Source: Euphorbia lathyris (taxonomy: Eukaryota > Streptophyta > Magnoliopsida > Malpighiales > Euphorbiaceae). Taken from it: DNA of 64,000 nucleotides. The DNA is taken from positions 99,229,895-99,293,894 of the forward strand of contig NC_088912.1 in assembly GCF_963576675.1 (NCBI RefSeq), written 5' to 3'. The notes below the pieces were generated by a model. The model was not told where the DNA came from, did not search any database, and saw only the letters and a list, made by a program, of their open reading frames with translations. The translations under genes and the position numbers were made by a program. Below, one piece after another: positions 22,158-35,800 of the stretch. The first letter of the stretch is position 1, and every line of letters begins with the position of its first letter.

Positions 22158-25100
22158 CCTCGACTCAGGAACAAATTTTTAATGAGGCTAACTTAAAAAA
22201 AAATTGAAAATGAAAAAGAATTAATATTTTTTTTCCTTTAATTACTATATAACACGTTACTAATCATTATATATATGATGTCGTAGAGACTTGCAAAAGG
22301 ACCCAACACTAAATTTACTAATTTTTTTAATCGGAAATCATTTCCCTTTAACTAAGAAACATTAATTGTAGAATATTTTCCGCCCACAAATATACAAATC
22401 ATTATCAACAAATGTTCGATTAATAATTTTTTATTCTAAAACTAAAATTGTGTGAAATGTAAAACCGAAATCGAACCATATGATCGAAAAAATGAATTTC
22501 ATCGGTTCGATTAGTTCTGTTTTTAGACACCACTCGACAGAGATGCTTGGAATGCTATTTGGTAATCATGAATATTTTGGTCGTTTTCCGATGACCAATG
22601 GGCAGTTAAGAATACTTCTAATTAATGCTAGTTACTTTCTTGTTACTTTGAAGGATTTAGTAATAAACAACCATTAGAGTGGTTGTTATCAAATTTGGTA
22701 AGTAGTCCATTCCCTGGAAATTCAAAAAACAAACTTTGTAGAGAGTTTGAGAGCCACGGACGACACATATGGCACTGCATTATGAAACGTGTATAGCGCC
22801 GTTTGTGGTTCTCACAGAATTGCTTTTTTGCAATTCAATAAATATCACTATCAGTCTTTCTTGTTAATTAATATATTATTTTATCCTATAAAATTTTGAA
22901 AAATTAATTATTTTTAGTGGGATGTTATTTTTAGTTTGTTCCTAATATCTTAAATGGCAGTTAAAAAAACCCTAAAGTTTGTTACTACCTATTAAAGATG
23001 CTCTACCCTCGAGAAAATTCAATTTTAATTTTATTGTATAAAATAGTTCAAAACTTGTTTGATTTAATTAGTAAAAAGCATCTCGAGTCCTCTCATCTTT
23101 TATTTTTTTTATTCCATTAAAACTTTGATATTTTATTTGGAACTATAAAATCTCTAATTTTTGTTTACATTAAACACAAAAAAAAAAATTAATTAAAAAG
23201 TATCATAGTGAACTTTGATATTTTATTTGGAAATATAAAATCTCTAATCTTTTTAACATTAAATACAAAAAAAAAATTAATCAAAAAGTATCCATAGTGA
23301 TTGAAATATGAATTTGTGACTCCTAGTACATATAGTACAAAATTTAACCATTTGTTCTCTAAACTATTTAAAATTTCCTGACATATTATTTAGTGACAAT
23401 TTCTTCTTGATCTATCAAAACTCGAGAAACCTTAAACAATAATTACCATTCACATAGTTGAGATTTCATAAATTTTAAATAAATCAGGAGTAAAAACAAA
23501 TATTTTAATTAGGTTAGGAGAATTTTTTTATCAAATAATAGATTAGATGTAAAAATTAATATTTTGAATAGGTTAAAGGGCAAATAATGCTTAAACCTTT
23601 GATTAATGTGAGAATATGCTAAAGATTATAATTTGAGGGTACAATTGGAACTTAATTTTAGTGTAGGAACCAAAGCAAGTGCTCAAATTGTGGGCTAACG
23701 GTTATTTTATATATATATTCCATAAATATAAATATAGCAACATAAATAAATAAAATTAGGTTGTCAAAAAAAAAAAAAAATTAGAATTCCATATAAATTA
23801 AAGCTAGAGTCTATATAAAATGCAAAACAAAATTTTTTTCCCCAAAAGAGTAAAAAGAAAAAAGAAATCGTAAAGGCAAATCTAAAATAGGCAACGAGAC
23901 ACGCATTAAACGAAATAATAATACTTCTCATAAATAAAATTTAGAATCGCGAAATAGATAGTACAATCTAAAATTTATTATTGAAACCCTTTTAAATAAA
24001 CCAAAATGTATTAATCTTACTAAAATTATAAGCACTCAATAATCTCAGGGCTGGCCCTGGGCATAGGCCCGAGGTGCGGCCGCCCAGGGCCCATGGCTAA
24101 AAGGGGCCAAATTTTTTAATTTTATTAAATATATACTATTTTTTGTTATAAATTTAGGTATAATACCCATTAGGCCTAAAAATTGACAAAATAATATGAT
24201 ATTTTAAGTTTAAAATGGGTCTAAATTTCTATTTTTAGACTTTTAAATGTATTTTTTTTAATTAAGGATCCATTATCTTTTATTTCGCCTGAGACCCTTA
24301 AAATATCAGGCTATATTACATTATTACGAGTTTTCTAAATAAACCGTTTCAGCTTGTGTTGAAAAATAAATAAATAAATATGGATCACAAATACAAATTA
24401 AATGAAAAGTTAAATAAATCTGATAATAAATATGAATTACTCTATTTATTAGGTTTTTGTTGGGCCTAAATAGGCTTAATAAGGTATACTTTAATTTTAA
24501 ATCCAATTCAAAATCATCCATTTATAGGTTAGGTTTGGTCTATTGGGCTTAACAGGGTCTACTTTAACAAAAAGAAAAAGCATTTGCTTATATACCTAAT
24601 TTAAAAAGAGCGGTAATCGAGCCAAGTCGAACATATCTTTAATCGGCTCATGCTTGACTCGGTAAAAAATAGACGAGAGCTTAATATCTTGTTCATGAGT
24701 TATTCACAAGTTGCTCATTTATTTGTTCATGAGATTTGCTCGAAAGCAGCTCATTAATTATGTTAATGTACTTTGCTCATGAACAATTTATTAATTGTGT
24801 TCATTTGATTTTTTTTAAAACAAAATATGTTTTAAAACCTATAAATTTAAAACTTCACATAAAACTACGTAGTTTTACATTTTCTCCTTTCTAGAAATAC
24901 TACTCTTAAAAAACTAATCAAACCAAACTTGCTTACAAGCCTGTTTCATGAACATTATAACCGGGCTTGTTCATGAATGTATAACTGAGCTTGCTCACGA
25001 GCTTTCAGTCGGATTTCATCAGCTCAGCTCATTTACGAGCCGATTCAAATATGGTCGATCTTTTATTGAGCCGAACGAACGACTAACTTTCAAGTACTTT

Positions 25101-25457
25101 ATATGTTAGGGTTGTCAATTTCTAACACAATTAGAAACAATTTATGATGTAACACAATCTATTTAATATGATTACGACTTTTGTTATATTTACGTCATAT
25201 ATAAATTATATAATATAATTAAAATACAACAATGCGTATCTCTAAAAAAAAAACACAACAATGTATTTTGATAGCTCTATTTTTTGGGATAAATTTTCTG
25301 ATTACTCGGTTTGAAGCCCGTCAAGTACTTTTTAGGTAGATCCTTTCCTAATTAATTTTTTTCATACACTAGGACTCAAGCCCAAAATCACTAGCTTAAG
25401 CGACTTTAAGCCATTAATTAGAATTTTTATTATTAAAAAGATTACATTGAATCTTTT

Positions 25458-25460
<3 letters not shown>
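22158..25460. other. AT-rich intergenic DNA with degraded repeats
   Basis: No gene is seen. A unit of about 90 bp (AACTTTGATATTTTATTTGG...AAAAAGTATC) is tandemly duplicated at about 23121-23292. At 24045-24310 a GC-rich head (CTGGCCCTGGGCATAGGCCC) on AT-rich DNA looks like a short degraded transposon. The stretch 24590-25110 has recurring GCTCAT/GTTCATGA words, also repeat-like. None has readable ends or target duplications. Confidence 0.6.

Positions 25461-25509
<49 letters not shown>
25461..25509. repeat. (TA)n microsatellite
   Basis: About 24 TA units directly left of fold-back element A. Similar tracts lie at 27137-27180 and 28809-28823, on the far sides of elements A and B. Confidence 0.95.
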
Positions 25510-25511
<2 letters not shown>

Positions 25512-27133
25512 AGAGATCAGGTGTGACACATTTCTTATGGTGTGACAAGCCTTATTGTGTGACAATGACCAATTTTGTAATTAACCAGGGGAAGGTGACA
25601 AATTTGTAAATAAAATGAAAGAGAAAATTATTTTATTTCTTTTCTTTAAAATACATTTTTCCGAATTTTCTAATCTCGTTTTTTAAAAACTTTAATACCG
25701 TTGGACTCGTCTTAATTAGACGGTCATTTTAAGATCCCAGAAGTTCAGGTAAAAAACATTTCGGTAAATAGAAAAAAAATCTAGAAAATTTTTAAAAAAT
25801 TTCAGAAAATGTAAAACATCATTTTGAGAAACTTTAATTCTTGACTCAAAGTGAGATTTCTTACGGTTTAGTCCCAAATCAACGGAATCCGGCAATTAGG
25901 TAGGCGTTTTCCGGTGAGAAAACAGAAAGTACCCAGAAAATTTTCAAAACATTTCAGAAAATGTAAAATATTATTTTGAGAAACTTTAATTCTTGGGTTG
26001 AAGCAGGATTTCTTACGGTTTAGTCCCAATAAAATAATTTCCTTAATTTTATCATTTTACATGCTTTAACAATTTATTGGGTCAAAACCATAAGAAATCT
26101 CGTTTTGAGCCAAGAATTAAAGTTTCTTAAAATGATGTTTTATATATTTTAGAATTTTTTGATAATTTTCTGGTCACTTTTTGGTCTTACCTTTCAGCAC
26201 TATGTGTTGCAATATTTTGTTGGAACAATATAACTATTCTGTTGGAACAATATAATTATTCTGTTGGAAAAATATAAGAATTAGAATTATTTTCTAAATA
26301 ATATAACTAATATAAATTTGAAGATACTATATTAAATACTAAGAAATAAAAATGAAAATGAAGACATAGATAATAAAATTGATTTGGAACAATTGGTAAA
26401 CTGATTTATTATGTTGGAACAATATAAGTATTATGCTGGAATAATAGAACTATTATGTTGGAAAATTGGTACGATGATTTATTATGTTGGAACAATATAA
26501 GTATTATGTTGGAATAAATGGTACACTGATTTGGAACAATTTCGTACACTCTCGGAACAATGTAAGTAGGACAAAAAATGTACCCAAAAAATTCTAAAAC
26601 ATGTAAAACATCATTTTAAGAAATTTTAATTCTTGGCTCAAAATGATATTCCTTACGGTTTTGACCCAACAAATTGTTGAAGCATGTAAAATTGATAAAA
26701 TTAAGGAACAAGTTTTATTGGGACTAAACCGTAAGAAATCTCGCTTTGTCCCAAGAATTAAAGTTTCTCAGAAAGATATTTTACATTTTCCGAAATTTTT
26801 TGATAATTTTCTGGGCATTTTGTTTTCGCCAGAAAATATCCACCCGGATTCCGTTCACCGGAATTTTTTTTACTTGAATTTTAGGGATCTGAAAATGACC
26901 GTCTAATTTAGACGAGTCTAATAGTATAAAAAAATTCAAAAAACGAGCCTAGAAATTTCGAAAAAATGTATTTTAAAGAAAAGAAATAAAACAATTTTCT
27001 CTATCCTCTATTTCCTTTTATTTACAAATTTGCCACATTGCCCTTTTCAATTATCATCAAAACTACGTAGTTTTGTTATGTCACACAATAAGCTCATTAT
27101 CACACCCTAACCCCTTGTCATACTGGATCTTAC

Positions 27134-27136
<3 letters not shown>
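25510..27136. mobile_element. Fold-back element A in (TA)n, 1.63 kb
   Basis: Long inverted terminal repeats of over 400 bp: the left arm (GATCAGGTGTGACA..., CCGTTGGACTCGTCTTAATTAG) returns inverted at the right end (...GACCGTCTAATTTAGACGAG, ...GGATCTTACCCC). Inside, a unit of roughly 60 bp (CATTTTGAGAAACTTTAATTC...TTACGGTTTAGTCCC) occurs several times in both orientations, and TGTTGGAACAATATAA recurs in the centre (about 26210-26530). Short ORFs in these arms are by-products of the repeat. No transposase is seen, so it is non-autonomous. (TA)n stands on both sides in place of an ordinary target duplication. Confidence 0.75.
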
Positions 27137-27180
<44 letters not shown>

Positions 27181-27182
<2 letters not shown>

Positions 27183-28808
27183 AGATCAGGTGTGACGCAT
27201 TACAAGGACCAATTTTGTAATTAACCAGGGGAAGGTGGCAAATTTGTAAATAAAAAGAAAGAGAAAATTGGTTTATTTTTTTTCTTTAAAATGCGTTTTC
27301 CCGACTTTTCCAACCTCGTTTTTCAAAAACTTTTATACCGTTGGACTCATCTTAATTAGACGGTGATTTTAAGATCCCAGAAGCTCAGGTAAAAAAAATT
27401 TCGGTGAATAGAATCCGGCGATTTGTTTTTCTGTGAAAAAAAAATACCCAGAAAATTTTCAAAAAATTTCAGCAAATGTAAAAAATTATTCTGAGAAACT
27501 TTAATTTCTGACTCAAAGTGAGATTCCTTACGGTTTAGTCCCAAATCAATGGAATCCGGCGATTAGGTGGGCGTTTTCCGGCGAAAAAACATAAAGTCAC
27601 CAGAAACTTCTCAAAAAATTTCAGAAAGTGTAAAAAATTATTTTGAGAAACTTTAATTCTTGGATCGAAGCAGGATTTTTTACGGTTTATTCCCAATAAA
27701 ACAATTTCCTTAATTTTATCTATTTTACATGCTTCAACAATTTATTGGGTCAAAACCATAAGAAATCTCGCTTTGAGTCAAGAATTAAAGTTTTACATAT
27801 TTTAAAATTTTTTGATATTTTTTTAGGCACTTTTTGGTCTTACCTTTCAACACTATGTGTTGTAATATTTTGTTGGAACAATATAATAATTCTGTTGGAA
27901 CAATATAAGTATTCTTTTGGAACAATATAAGTATTATGTTTGAACAATATAATTATTCTATTGGAAGAATATAAGAATTAAAATTATTTTCTAAATAATA
28001 TAACTAATATAAATTTGAAGATACTATATTAAATACTAAGAAACAAAAATGAAATTTAAGACATAGATAATAAAATTGATTTCGAACAATTGGTAAACCG
28101 GTTTATTATGTTGGAATAATATAAGTATTATGCTGGAATAATAGAACTATTTTGTTGGAAAAATTGGTACGATGATTTATTCTGTTGGAACAAATGGTAC
28201 ACTGATTTGGAACAATTTCGTACACTGTCGGAACAATGTAAGTAGGACAAAAAAATGTGTCCAGAAAATTATCAAAGAATTCCAAAATATATGAAACATC
28301 ATTTTAAGAAACTTTAATTCTTGGCTCAAAATGAGATTCCTTACGGTTTTGACCTAACAAATTGTTGAAGCATGTAAAATTGATAAAATTAAAAAACAAG
28401 TTTTATTGGGACTAAACCGTAAGAAATCTCACTTCGTCCCAAGAATTAAAGTTTCTCAGAATAACGTTTTACATTTTCTGAAATTTTTTGAGAATTTTCT
28501 GAACACGTATTTTTTCACCAGAAAATGCCCACCCGGATTCCGTTCACAGGAATTTTTTTTACTTAGCTTCAGGGATCTTAAAATGGCCGTCTAATTTAGA
28601 AGAGTATAATATTATAAAAAATTTCGAAAAACGAGGTTAGAAATGTCGAAAAAATGTATTTTAAAAAAAAATAAAATAAAACAATTTTCTCTATCATCTC
28701 TTTCTTTTTATTTACAAATTTACCACCTTGCCCTTTTCAATTATCATCAAAACTATATAGTTTTGTTACGTTACACAATAAGCTCTTTGTCACACTGGAT
28801 TTCACCCC
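27181..28808. mobile_element. Fold-back element B in (TA)n, 1.63 kb
   Basis: A second copy of element A in the same orientation, almost the same length, separated from it only by (TA)n at 27137-27180 and followed by (TA)n at 28809-28823. It has the same inverted arms, internal inverted units and TGTTGGAACAATATAA centre. The two copies differ at many single bases and small indels, so they are not a very recent tandem duplication. Confidence 0.75.
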
Positions 28809-29314
28809 TATATATATATATATGCTTGTTAAACCACAATGTTATTGGGCTAGATCTAACTGGGCTTGATAGGGTCTATTTTAAGATAACATTTGTTCAT
28901 ATGATCCAATTCGATTCACTTTTATGAACTTATTTTATTTCCATAATTTTCCTCACATAAATAATATTTTTATTTATTTTGATAATAATATTTATATTTT
29001 TGAATGAATAAAGTAACATAAAATACTAAAAAGAATGAAAAGAAAGTCTTTACACATAAAAATATAAAATAAAACATAAATAATAATGACTTTCGAAGTA
29101 GTTTAATATATATTATTGTAGTATTTTTTTTTTAATTTACAGTAAGGGTGATTAAAATATTATAAAAATAATAATCCACGAACTAATAAATTTCAAGTTT
29201 TTTTTGGGTGGGAATAAATTTCAAGTTTATTACTTCGAGTTTTAGCAACATTTTGAGAATTGTGATTTTTTTTAATGATAAAATAGTATTTGTGATTTTA
29301 ATATTGACATACAA

Positions 29315-31154
29315 TGTCACATCCGACTCTAGATGACCTCAATCGGCATCGGGCGTGAAATAGAAAGATCATAATCAATACTTAAGAGTCTCCAATTTAT
29401 CCAAATATCATAATATCATATTTATTTATTTATTTTGGTCTTTCTCTTCAATATATATTCTAAAATAATAAACTCGTATTTTTATACATTGGTCATTCAA
29501 GAACCTTAGTATATTTACCAACTCCACTATATTACAATTGAAATACTAAAGTTCTAATGATAATTCTAACAATAAGCAACAACTTCCAATCCTCGCCTAA
29601 TCGATCGGTAACCTTCTCTAAATAATAAACTCGTATTCCTATACATTGGTCATTCAAGAACCTCAGTATATTTACCAAGTCCACTATATTACAATTGAAA
29701 TACTAAAGTTCTAATGATAATTCTAACAATAAGCAACAACTTCCAATCCTCGCCTAATCAGTCGGTAACCTTCTCTATATCCTGTACTTTCTCACCTAAA
29801 AACATTAAAACATTTAAAAACGTGAGACAAAAATCTCAGTAAGAAACTATCAGTTATAAAAACCAACTTTACTTAACATAGCTACATACATACCTTTATA
29901 AAGGATTTAATCAAAACCTTATAAAATATATTCAAAACTTAAGTTCAAATAACTTTATATATATAATTCATAAATGTTTTATCAAACCAATTTGTAATCA
30001 AATAAATGTTTTATCAAACCAACTCGTAATCAATCAAACGTAAAACCTTATATCAAAATCAATCATAACCGAAAACATAATCCAAATGAACTTAAAACAT
30101 TGTATCCATCATCGAGTTTCTCCCCTTAAGTATCAATCCATAACCACATATATAGTCGAGACGTCTCTTAACATTGCCTATCTCATATGGTGTTACCCAA
30201 CACTGCGCTGCCATACCCAATAGGTCTTCAGACTGTGTACACATGTCATATCCCTCACTGGGCATGGTCTTCAAATATAAAACCACCGATCCGGATAACT
30301 CTCGATGGATATAAAAGCATAAAATCATAACGTGCTCAAATTTCCTTTCACAATCAAATTTCAAACTATTTCATAACCATAAATCATTTGGCTTCAATTA
30401 GCCCTTTTGTAAAAAGAACCACAGTTATTCAAAATATCAAGGGTAAAGTTTAAATAAAACCCCTATGGTTTCACTAATTTTCAGATAAAGGACTGTGGTT
30501 TATTTTTTTGTCAAAACGAGGATTGAGGTTTTTAACTTTAACAAAATAAGGACTTTTTCGATTGATACTATTAAAATCACATTTGACGACTTCAAAAATG
30601 ACATATTTTAAGAACTACTAATATTCTAAGCAACTTTAATTCTTCAACTTTTTTATTTTGAGATTGTTTAGATGATGTTTGGTAAAGAGAGAGAAAGTTA
30701 ATGTTTAGAGAGAGAAAGTTCCAAAAAAGATGATTTTCGAAAATCGAAAATGTAGTTCCATAGAAAATATGACATTGAACAACTTTAATTCTTGAAAATT
30801 TTCATTTTCAGGTCGTTAAAGATGGTTTTAATAGCATTAATCCAAGTTTGAAACCTCAATCCTTGTTTTGACAAAAAGTAAACCACGGTCCTTTATCTGA
30901 AAATTAGTGAAACCATATGGGTTTTATTTGAACTTTACCTAAATATCAATCCTTAATCAATAAGAATTCCAACGTTAATCAATCAAATTAAGCCTTAAAT
31001 CAACATAATCAAGTAAAATCTAAAATTCACATAGAAGCATAGTCAATAGCTTCATTTGAACCATAATTTCACAATAAAAAGCAAACGCATGAAAAACCCC
31101 AATTTTACAAAATTCTTGCATAACCCTAAAAGATCAATTTTTGAAAATTCTTTG

Positions 31155-31211
<57 letters not shown>

Positions 31212-31720
31212 ATATACATAAAACTCAAAATATAGTTGATAGTTACTTACCTTGGCTACTAATTGAAGAAAATACATCCGATCGATTCTCCTCTAAATTC
31301 TGTCTAAGACGTTTTCCCTCCAAACGTTTCCGAAACTCAAAAACTCTTTTGTTAGGACTTAGATCTATACATAAGAATGCTATGATTTCAATTTCGAGTT
31401 ATTCGGACGGTCGAATATCCGTAAATCAAAGAAACGGTGGAGAAACGGTTCAAAAGAAAAGAAAAAAAAAACAAATAAAGATGATGATAATGATCCGCCG
31501 ATGCTTTTGCAATAGATATATTGAAATCTGGCAAAGATTCCGTTTGGTCCTCAATCTTTATATAATCTTTTAAAAATTATCTTAAACTTTTAATTTATAG
31601 ATCAAACCATCAAATTAACTCCAAACTTTTTCTATAGCACCAAATAAAAATCATACACCTAATAATTATAATATATATTACTATCAAGGCATAAATTTTA
31701 GAAATTTAGACACGGACGCA
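29315..31720 (-). mobile_element. Solo LTR, family X (minus), with nested MITE
   Basis: Starts TGTCACATCCGAC and ends GACACGGACGCA, with flanks TACAA (29310-29314) and TAAAA (31721-31725), a target duplication with one change. The matching point in copy 2, near 60725, reads ACATACAAACAATT with nothing inserted, confirming the boundaries. It holds a roughly 190-bp internal tandem duplication (about 29440-29780), a MULE-MITE at 30441-30940 and a (TA)n tract at about 31157-31209. Confidence 0.85.
30441..30940. mobile_element. MULE-derived MITE, 500 bp, 9-bp TSD
   Basis: Inverted terminal repeats start GGGTAAAGTTTAAATAAAACC and return at the right end as ...TTTTATTTGAACTTTACC. A perfect nine-base duplication AAATATCAA flanks it (30432-30440 and 30941-30949). 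Long inverted repeats with a 9-bp duplication point to the Mutator superfamily. It has no coding capacity and is nested in the solo LTR. Confidence 0.85.
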
Positions 31721-31876
31721 TAAAAACAATTTTTTTTATAAAATTGTTAAAGTTGGAGGGTATTTTTTTTGTAATGATTTGGGAGAAAGAGATTTTTTTT
31801 TTCAATCAATTGTTTCATAGGTAATTCATTTAAAATAAAGTTTCTAGGATCCATATTTACCTTATCGTTTTTTTTA

Positions 31877-32020
31877 GAAGTGCACATATTTATTTTTAAC
31901 ACACGAAATTGTAATATTGTCAAGAAATATTAATTTTAACTAATAAAAAAGTGCACATATTTATTTTTAACACACGAAATTGTAATATTGTCAAGAAATA
32001 TTAATTTTAACTAATAAAAA
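31877..32020. repeat. Tandem duplication, about 72 bp x 2
   Basis: The segment GTGCACATATTTATTTTTAA... occurs twice in tandem. Copy 2 of the segmental duplication (near 61220) has it once, so the tandem step is specific to copy 1. Confidence 0.8.
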
Positions 32021-32119
32021 ATTTGAACCAACTAATTAGACAGTTATTTTTTTTTTTATCCAATTTTCCAAATAAGTTTTTTAATAAATTGAAACAGTTT
32101 TATGAATTTTGACATATTG

Positions 32120-32839
32120 TGATGAGGGCATCTTATCCCTAGACCCGAGTCCGGTGCAACGAAGAGCCACTCGAGAGAACCCACTTAAGGAGAGCGAGGA
32201 GCAAGCCAAGACAGAAAGCACGCGGGGCGCCTCCCTTACCACGCGGTGCGTAGATGGCCATATCAAGCAAGAAATCGTCCAGGAGGTCAAACACGCGGGG
32301 CGCGCCCTTCGGGCACCTCGCGTAGATTCCATTCCGCGGAGCCATCAAGATCAGGAGCCCTATGACGCGGGGCGTAATCTGCTGGACGCCTCGCGTAATG
32401 AGTTCGAGCCAGCGTCTTCAAGTTCAGGAACACATCTACGCGGGGCGTAGCTCGTAGGCGCGGGGCGTATTTGACCTGGAGAATACTTCCCCTCCAAGTT
32501 CTCACCTTGAGGGGACCATTTTCTGTGACACCCTATTTACTGTTTTGCCATTGTGCCTCTAATTACTAAACTACCACTTTCATATTCTACCCTTATGACC
32601 ATGTGTTAGCCAAAACCCTATTCATAGGCTTTTGGGTCTTTTTCCTTGAAATGTTGGAGAGTATTTAAGCTCTCATGTTTTGTAATGTTCTTAACTTTTG
32701 ATGAATTAAAACTATAGCCTCCATTGAGAGCTTGGATTTCATATCCATTGGGTTAACTCAACCTTCAAGTTTAGCTTGAGAAGATCAGATTCTTTGTTGG
32801 TTTACGATTAAAACCTTCAGTCGATTTCAATCTACATCA
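32120..32839 (+). repeat. 5' LTR of CRM-like element 1
   Basis: 720 bp, TG...CA. It contains repeated CGCGGGGCG words between about 32220 and 32470 and a TATTTAAG box near 32666. The primer-binding site TGGTATCAGAGCC (initiator-Met type) follows at 32842-32854. Confidence 0.9.
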
Positions 32840-32841
32840 GT

Positions 32842-32854
32842 TGGTATCAGAGCC
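32842..32854 (+). other. Primer-binding site, CRM-like element 1
   Basis: TGGTATCAGAGCC, complementary to the 3' end of initiator tRNA-Met, two bases inside the 5' LTR. Confidence 0.85.
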
Positions 32855-32890
32855 GAGTCGTTTTCCTTGACCGGAGACTTCTTCTCGGAA

Positions 32891-35800
32891 ATGGTTCAAC
32901 CACGTATCACCACCGAAGCCATTGGAACCCATGAACAAAGGTTTGAAGCACTAGAATCAAACATGAAGGCAGTGAATGACAAGATGAGTGAGTTTGAAGA
33001 AAAACAAGAAGCGGATCGAAGAGAAAGGCATCTTGATATGGAGAGACTTCTTCTTGAGTTTCGAAATAGCCACATTCAACCCGCCGGAGAGCCTCACCGG
33101 AGACAAGAGGAACAAACCCGCCACCTACTTGAACGGCAACCAACACCACCCCCACGGATAACCTATGCACCCCAAGCAATGGACCCTCGGGTTCAAGAGG
33201 TAAGGCAGACTAACCCCGTAGCCATTAGAAATGTGGATAGTGATAGTGATGGGGATTTGTTTGATGATTATGATATGCCTAGGATTGCTAGGAATATGGG
33301 GATTAGGATTGATGATAATGCCATGAATGATAGGCCTATGCATGATGTGCATGTGAATGATGTTGTTTGTCCCGCGCATGTGCGTGCCGGGAATATGGAT
33401 ATTGTGCATAATGATGCTGTAAGTGGTTACGAAAGGGGGAATGTGGGTTTGAATGATCCGTATGAGGGCCGAGGTAATGAGAGGGGCGGATATAGAGGCG
33501 AACCGAATGTGAGAATGGGGTATGGAGGAAATTTTGATAGAGATGATGCCTTCAAGCTGAAAGTGGACTTACCGACATTCGGGGGAGAACTCGACATAGA
33601 GGGTTTCCTCGATTGGTTGCTTGAGGTAGAACGGTTCTTTGATTATGCGGGAATACCGAAAGATCGGAAAGTTCGGTTAGTAGTTTACCGGTTGAAAGGA
33701 GGAGCTTCAGTTTGGTGGGATAACATGAAGGAAGGGAGACGAAGAGGAGGAAGGGAACCGATTAGATCTTGGCTAAGGATGAAATCGATGTTGCGAGAAA
33801 GGTTTCTACCACCCGACTATGAACAGTACATTTACAGTTCCTATCGGAATTGTTCCCAAGGTGCTAGGAATGTGCACGAATACACCTCGGAGTTCTTGCG
33901 GCTTTCGGCAACGGCTAACTTGTCGGAAACCGAAAGCCAAAAGACTTCAAGGTATCTTGAAGGGTTGAGATACAACATCCAAGATTGGATTGGAACACAA
34001 ATGGTGATTCGGGTGCAAGATGCCCGTAATTTGGCATTGAAGGCCGAGGCACAGTTGAGCTTGAGGGGACGTGAAGGCTATAGGAGAGCCGGGGTTGAGA
34101 ATGCTTATGGAGGAAGAGGAGCTCCCAAGGGAAGTGACAAGGGTAAAGGAATCGCAAGTTCAAGCGATCCCAAGGCACCAAGTGCGGGAAAGGCACCTAG
34201 TGGAGATGTGAGGCCTTTTAAGGCGACACAACCCCCTAGGGGCAACAACCCTTACGCAAGGCCGGCTCCATTCAAATATTTCCGATGCAACGAGCCGGGC
34301 CACCGCTCCAATGAGTGTCCCAAGAGGAGAAGTGCCAACATGGTTGAGAGGTACGAAGATGATTATGAGTATGATGATGAAGGGGATGTTTGTTGTGACC
34401 CCGTGGATGATGAGTACGAGGGAGAGTATGATGGTGGGCAAGCCATCCATGTGGTGAGGAGACTATTGGTTTCAAGTAAAGTAGAACTGGATCAGCGACA
34501 CCAATTATTTCGAACCCGATGTCTAGTACAAGGGGTGAAGTGCAATGTGATTATTGATAGTGGGAGCCAAGAGAATATTATCAGCGACACTGCAGCCAAG
34601 AGGTTTGGGTTAGAGATTGAAGTGCATCCGAGTCCGTATAGTGTGGGGTGGATCAAAAATGTCGGAGCTCTGAAAGTCACTCAAAGGTGTAGGGTTCCTC
34701 TCGAGATAGGGGAGTACCGGGATGAAGTTTATTGCGACGTTGTGGAGATGGATGCTTGCCACCTACTATTGGGACGGCCGTGGCAATTTGATAGGGATGC
34801 TACCCATGCCGGGAGGAAGAACACTTACCGATTTATGAAGGACGACATTAGATATTTGCTAACACCTCTATTGGGAGAGCCCAAAGACAAGGGGAAGTCT
34901 ACCTTGATCGTTTGTCCGACTCACAAGGCGTTTATTAACGAGTGTGAGGAGAGCCAAACGGTCTATGTAGTGATGGTGAAGTCGAGCACACCGACGGATG
35001 GGGCCGGAAGCGAAGCTGAAGAAGTTCCGGAAGATGTGGGAAGGTTGCTCAATGAGTTTCGTGACGTCTTTCCGGAAGAGCTACCGGATGGGTTGCCACC
35101 TCTACGGGACATCCAACACCACATTGACCTAGTGTCGGGAGCTAGTTTGCCTAGTCTCCCTCACTACCGGATGAGTCCCAAGGAGAGTGAAGTAATGAAG
35201 GAGAAGGTGGACGAGTTGATAAGGATGGGCTATGTGAGGGAGAGCATGAGTCCATGTGCGGTGCCGGCTTTGTTGACACCCAAAAAGGATGGGTCGTGGA
35301 GGATGTGCGTGGATAGCCGAGCCATCAACAAGATTACCATTCGGTATAAATTCCTGATTCCCCGGCTTGACGATATGCTTGATCAGTTGGGTGGCTCCAA
35401 GGTCTTTTCGAAGATCGACTTGAGAAGCGGGTACCACCAAATCCGGATCAAGGCGGGAGACGAGTGGAAGACGGCGTTTAAGACGCGAGACATACTGTAT
35501 GAATGGTTAGTGATGCCATTCGGGATGACTAATGCACCGAGCACTTTCATGAGGTTAATGAATCAAGTACTACGTCCGGTGATTGGGAAGTTTGTGGTGG
35601 TCTACTTTGATGATATTCTCATCCATAGTAAGACGTTAGAAGAGCATGTGGAGCACTTGAGGGCCGTGTTAGTTTTGCTTCGGGAAAATCAACTTTTTGC
35701 CAACACTAAGAAGTGCGACTTCGTGATGGAGAGCTTGGTGTTTCTTGGGTACGTGGTCAGTGAGAGTGGTATCCGAGTGGATGAAGAGAAAGTGAGAGCT

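Noticed and set aside
26643..28594. ORFs of 60-87 codons in the fold-back elements (GLNRKK... family)
   Set aside because: The same peptide recurs because the repeat unit recurs, in both directions; no starts, domains or conserved ends suggest coding.
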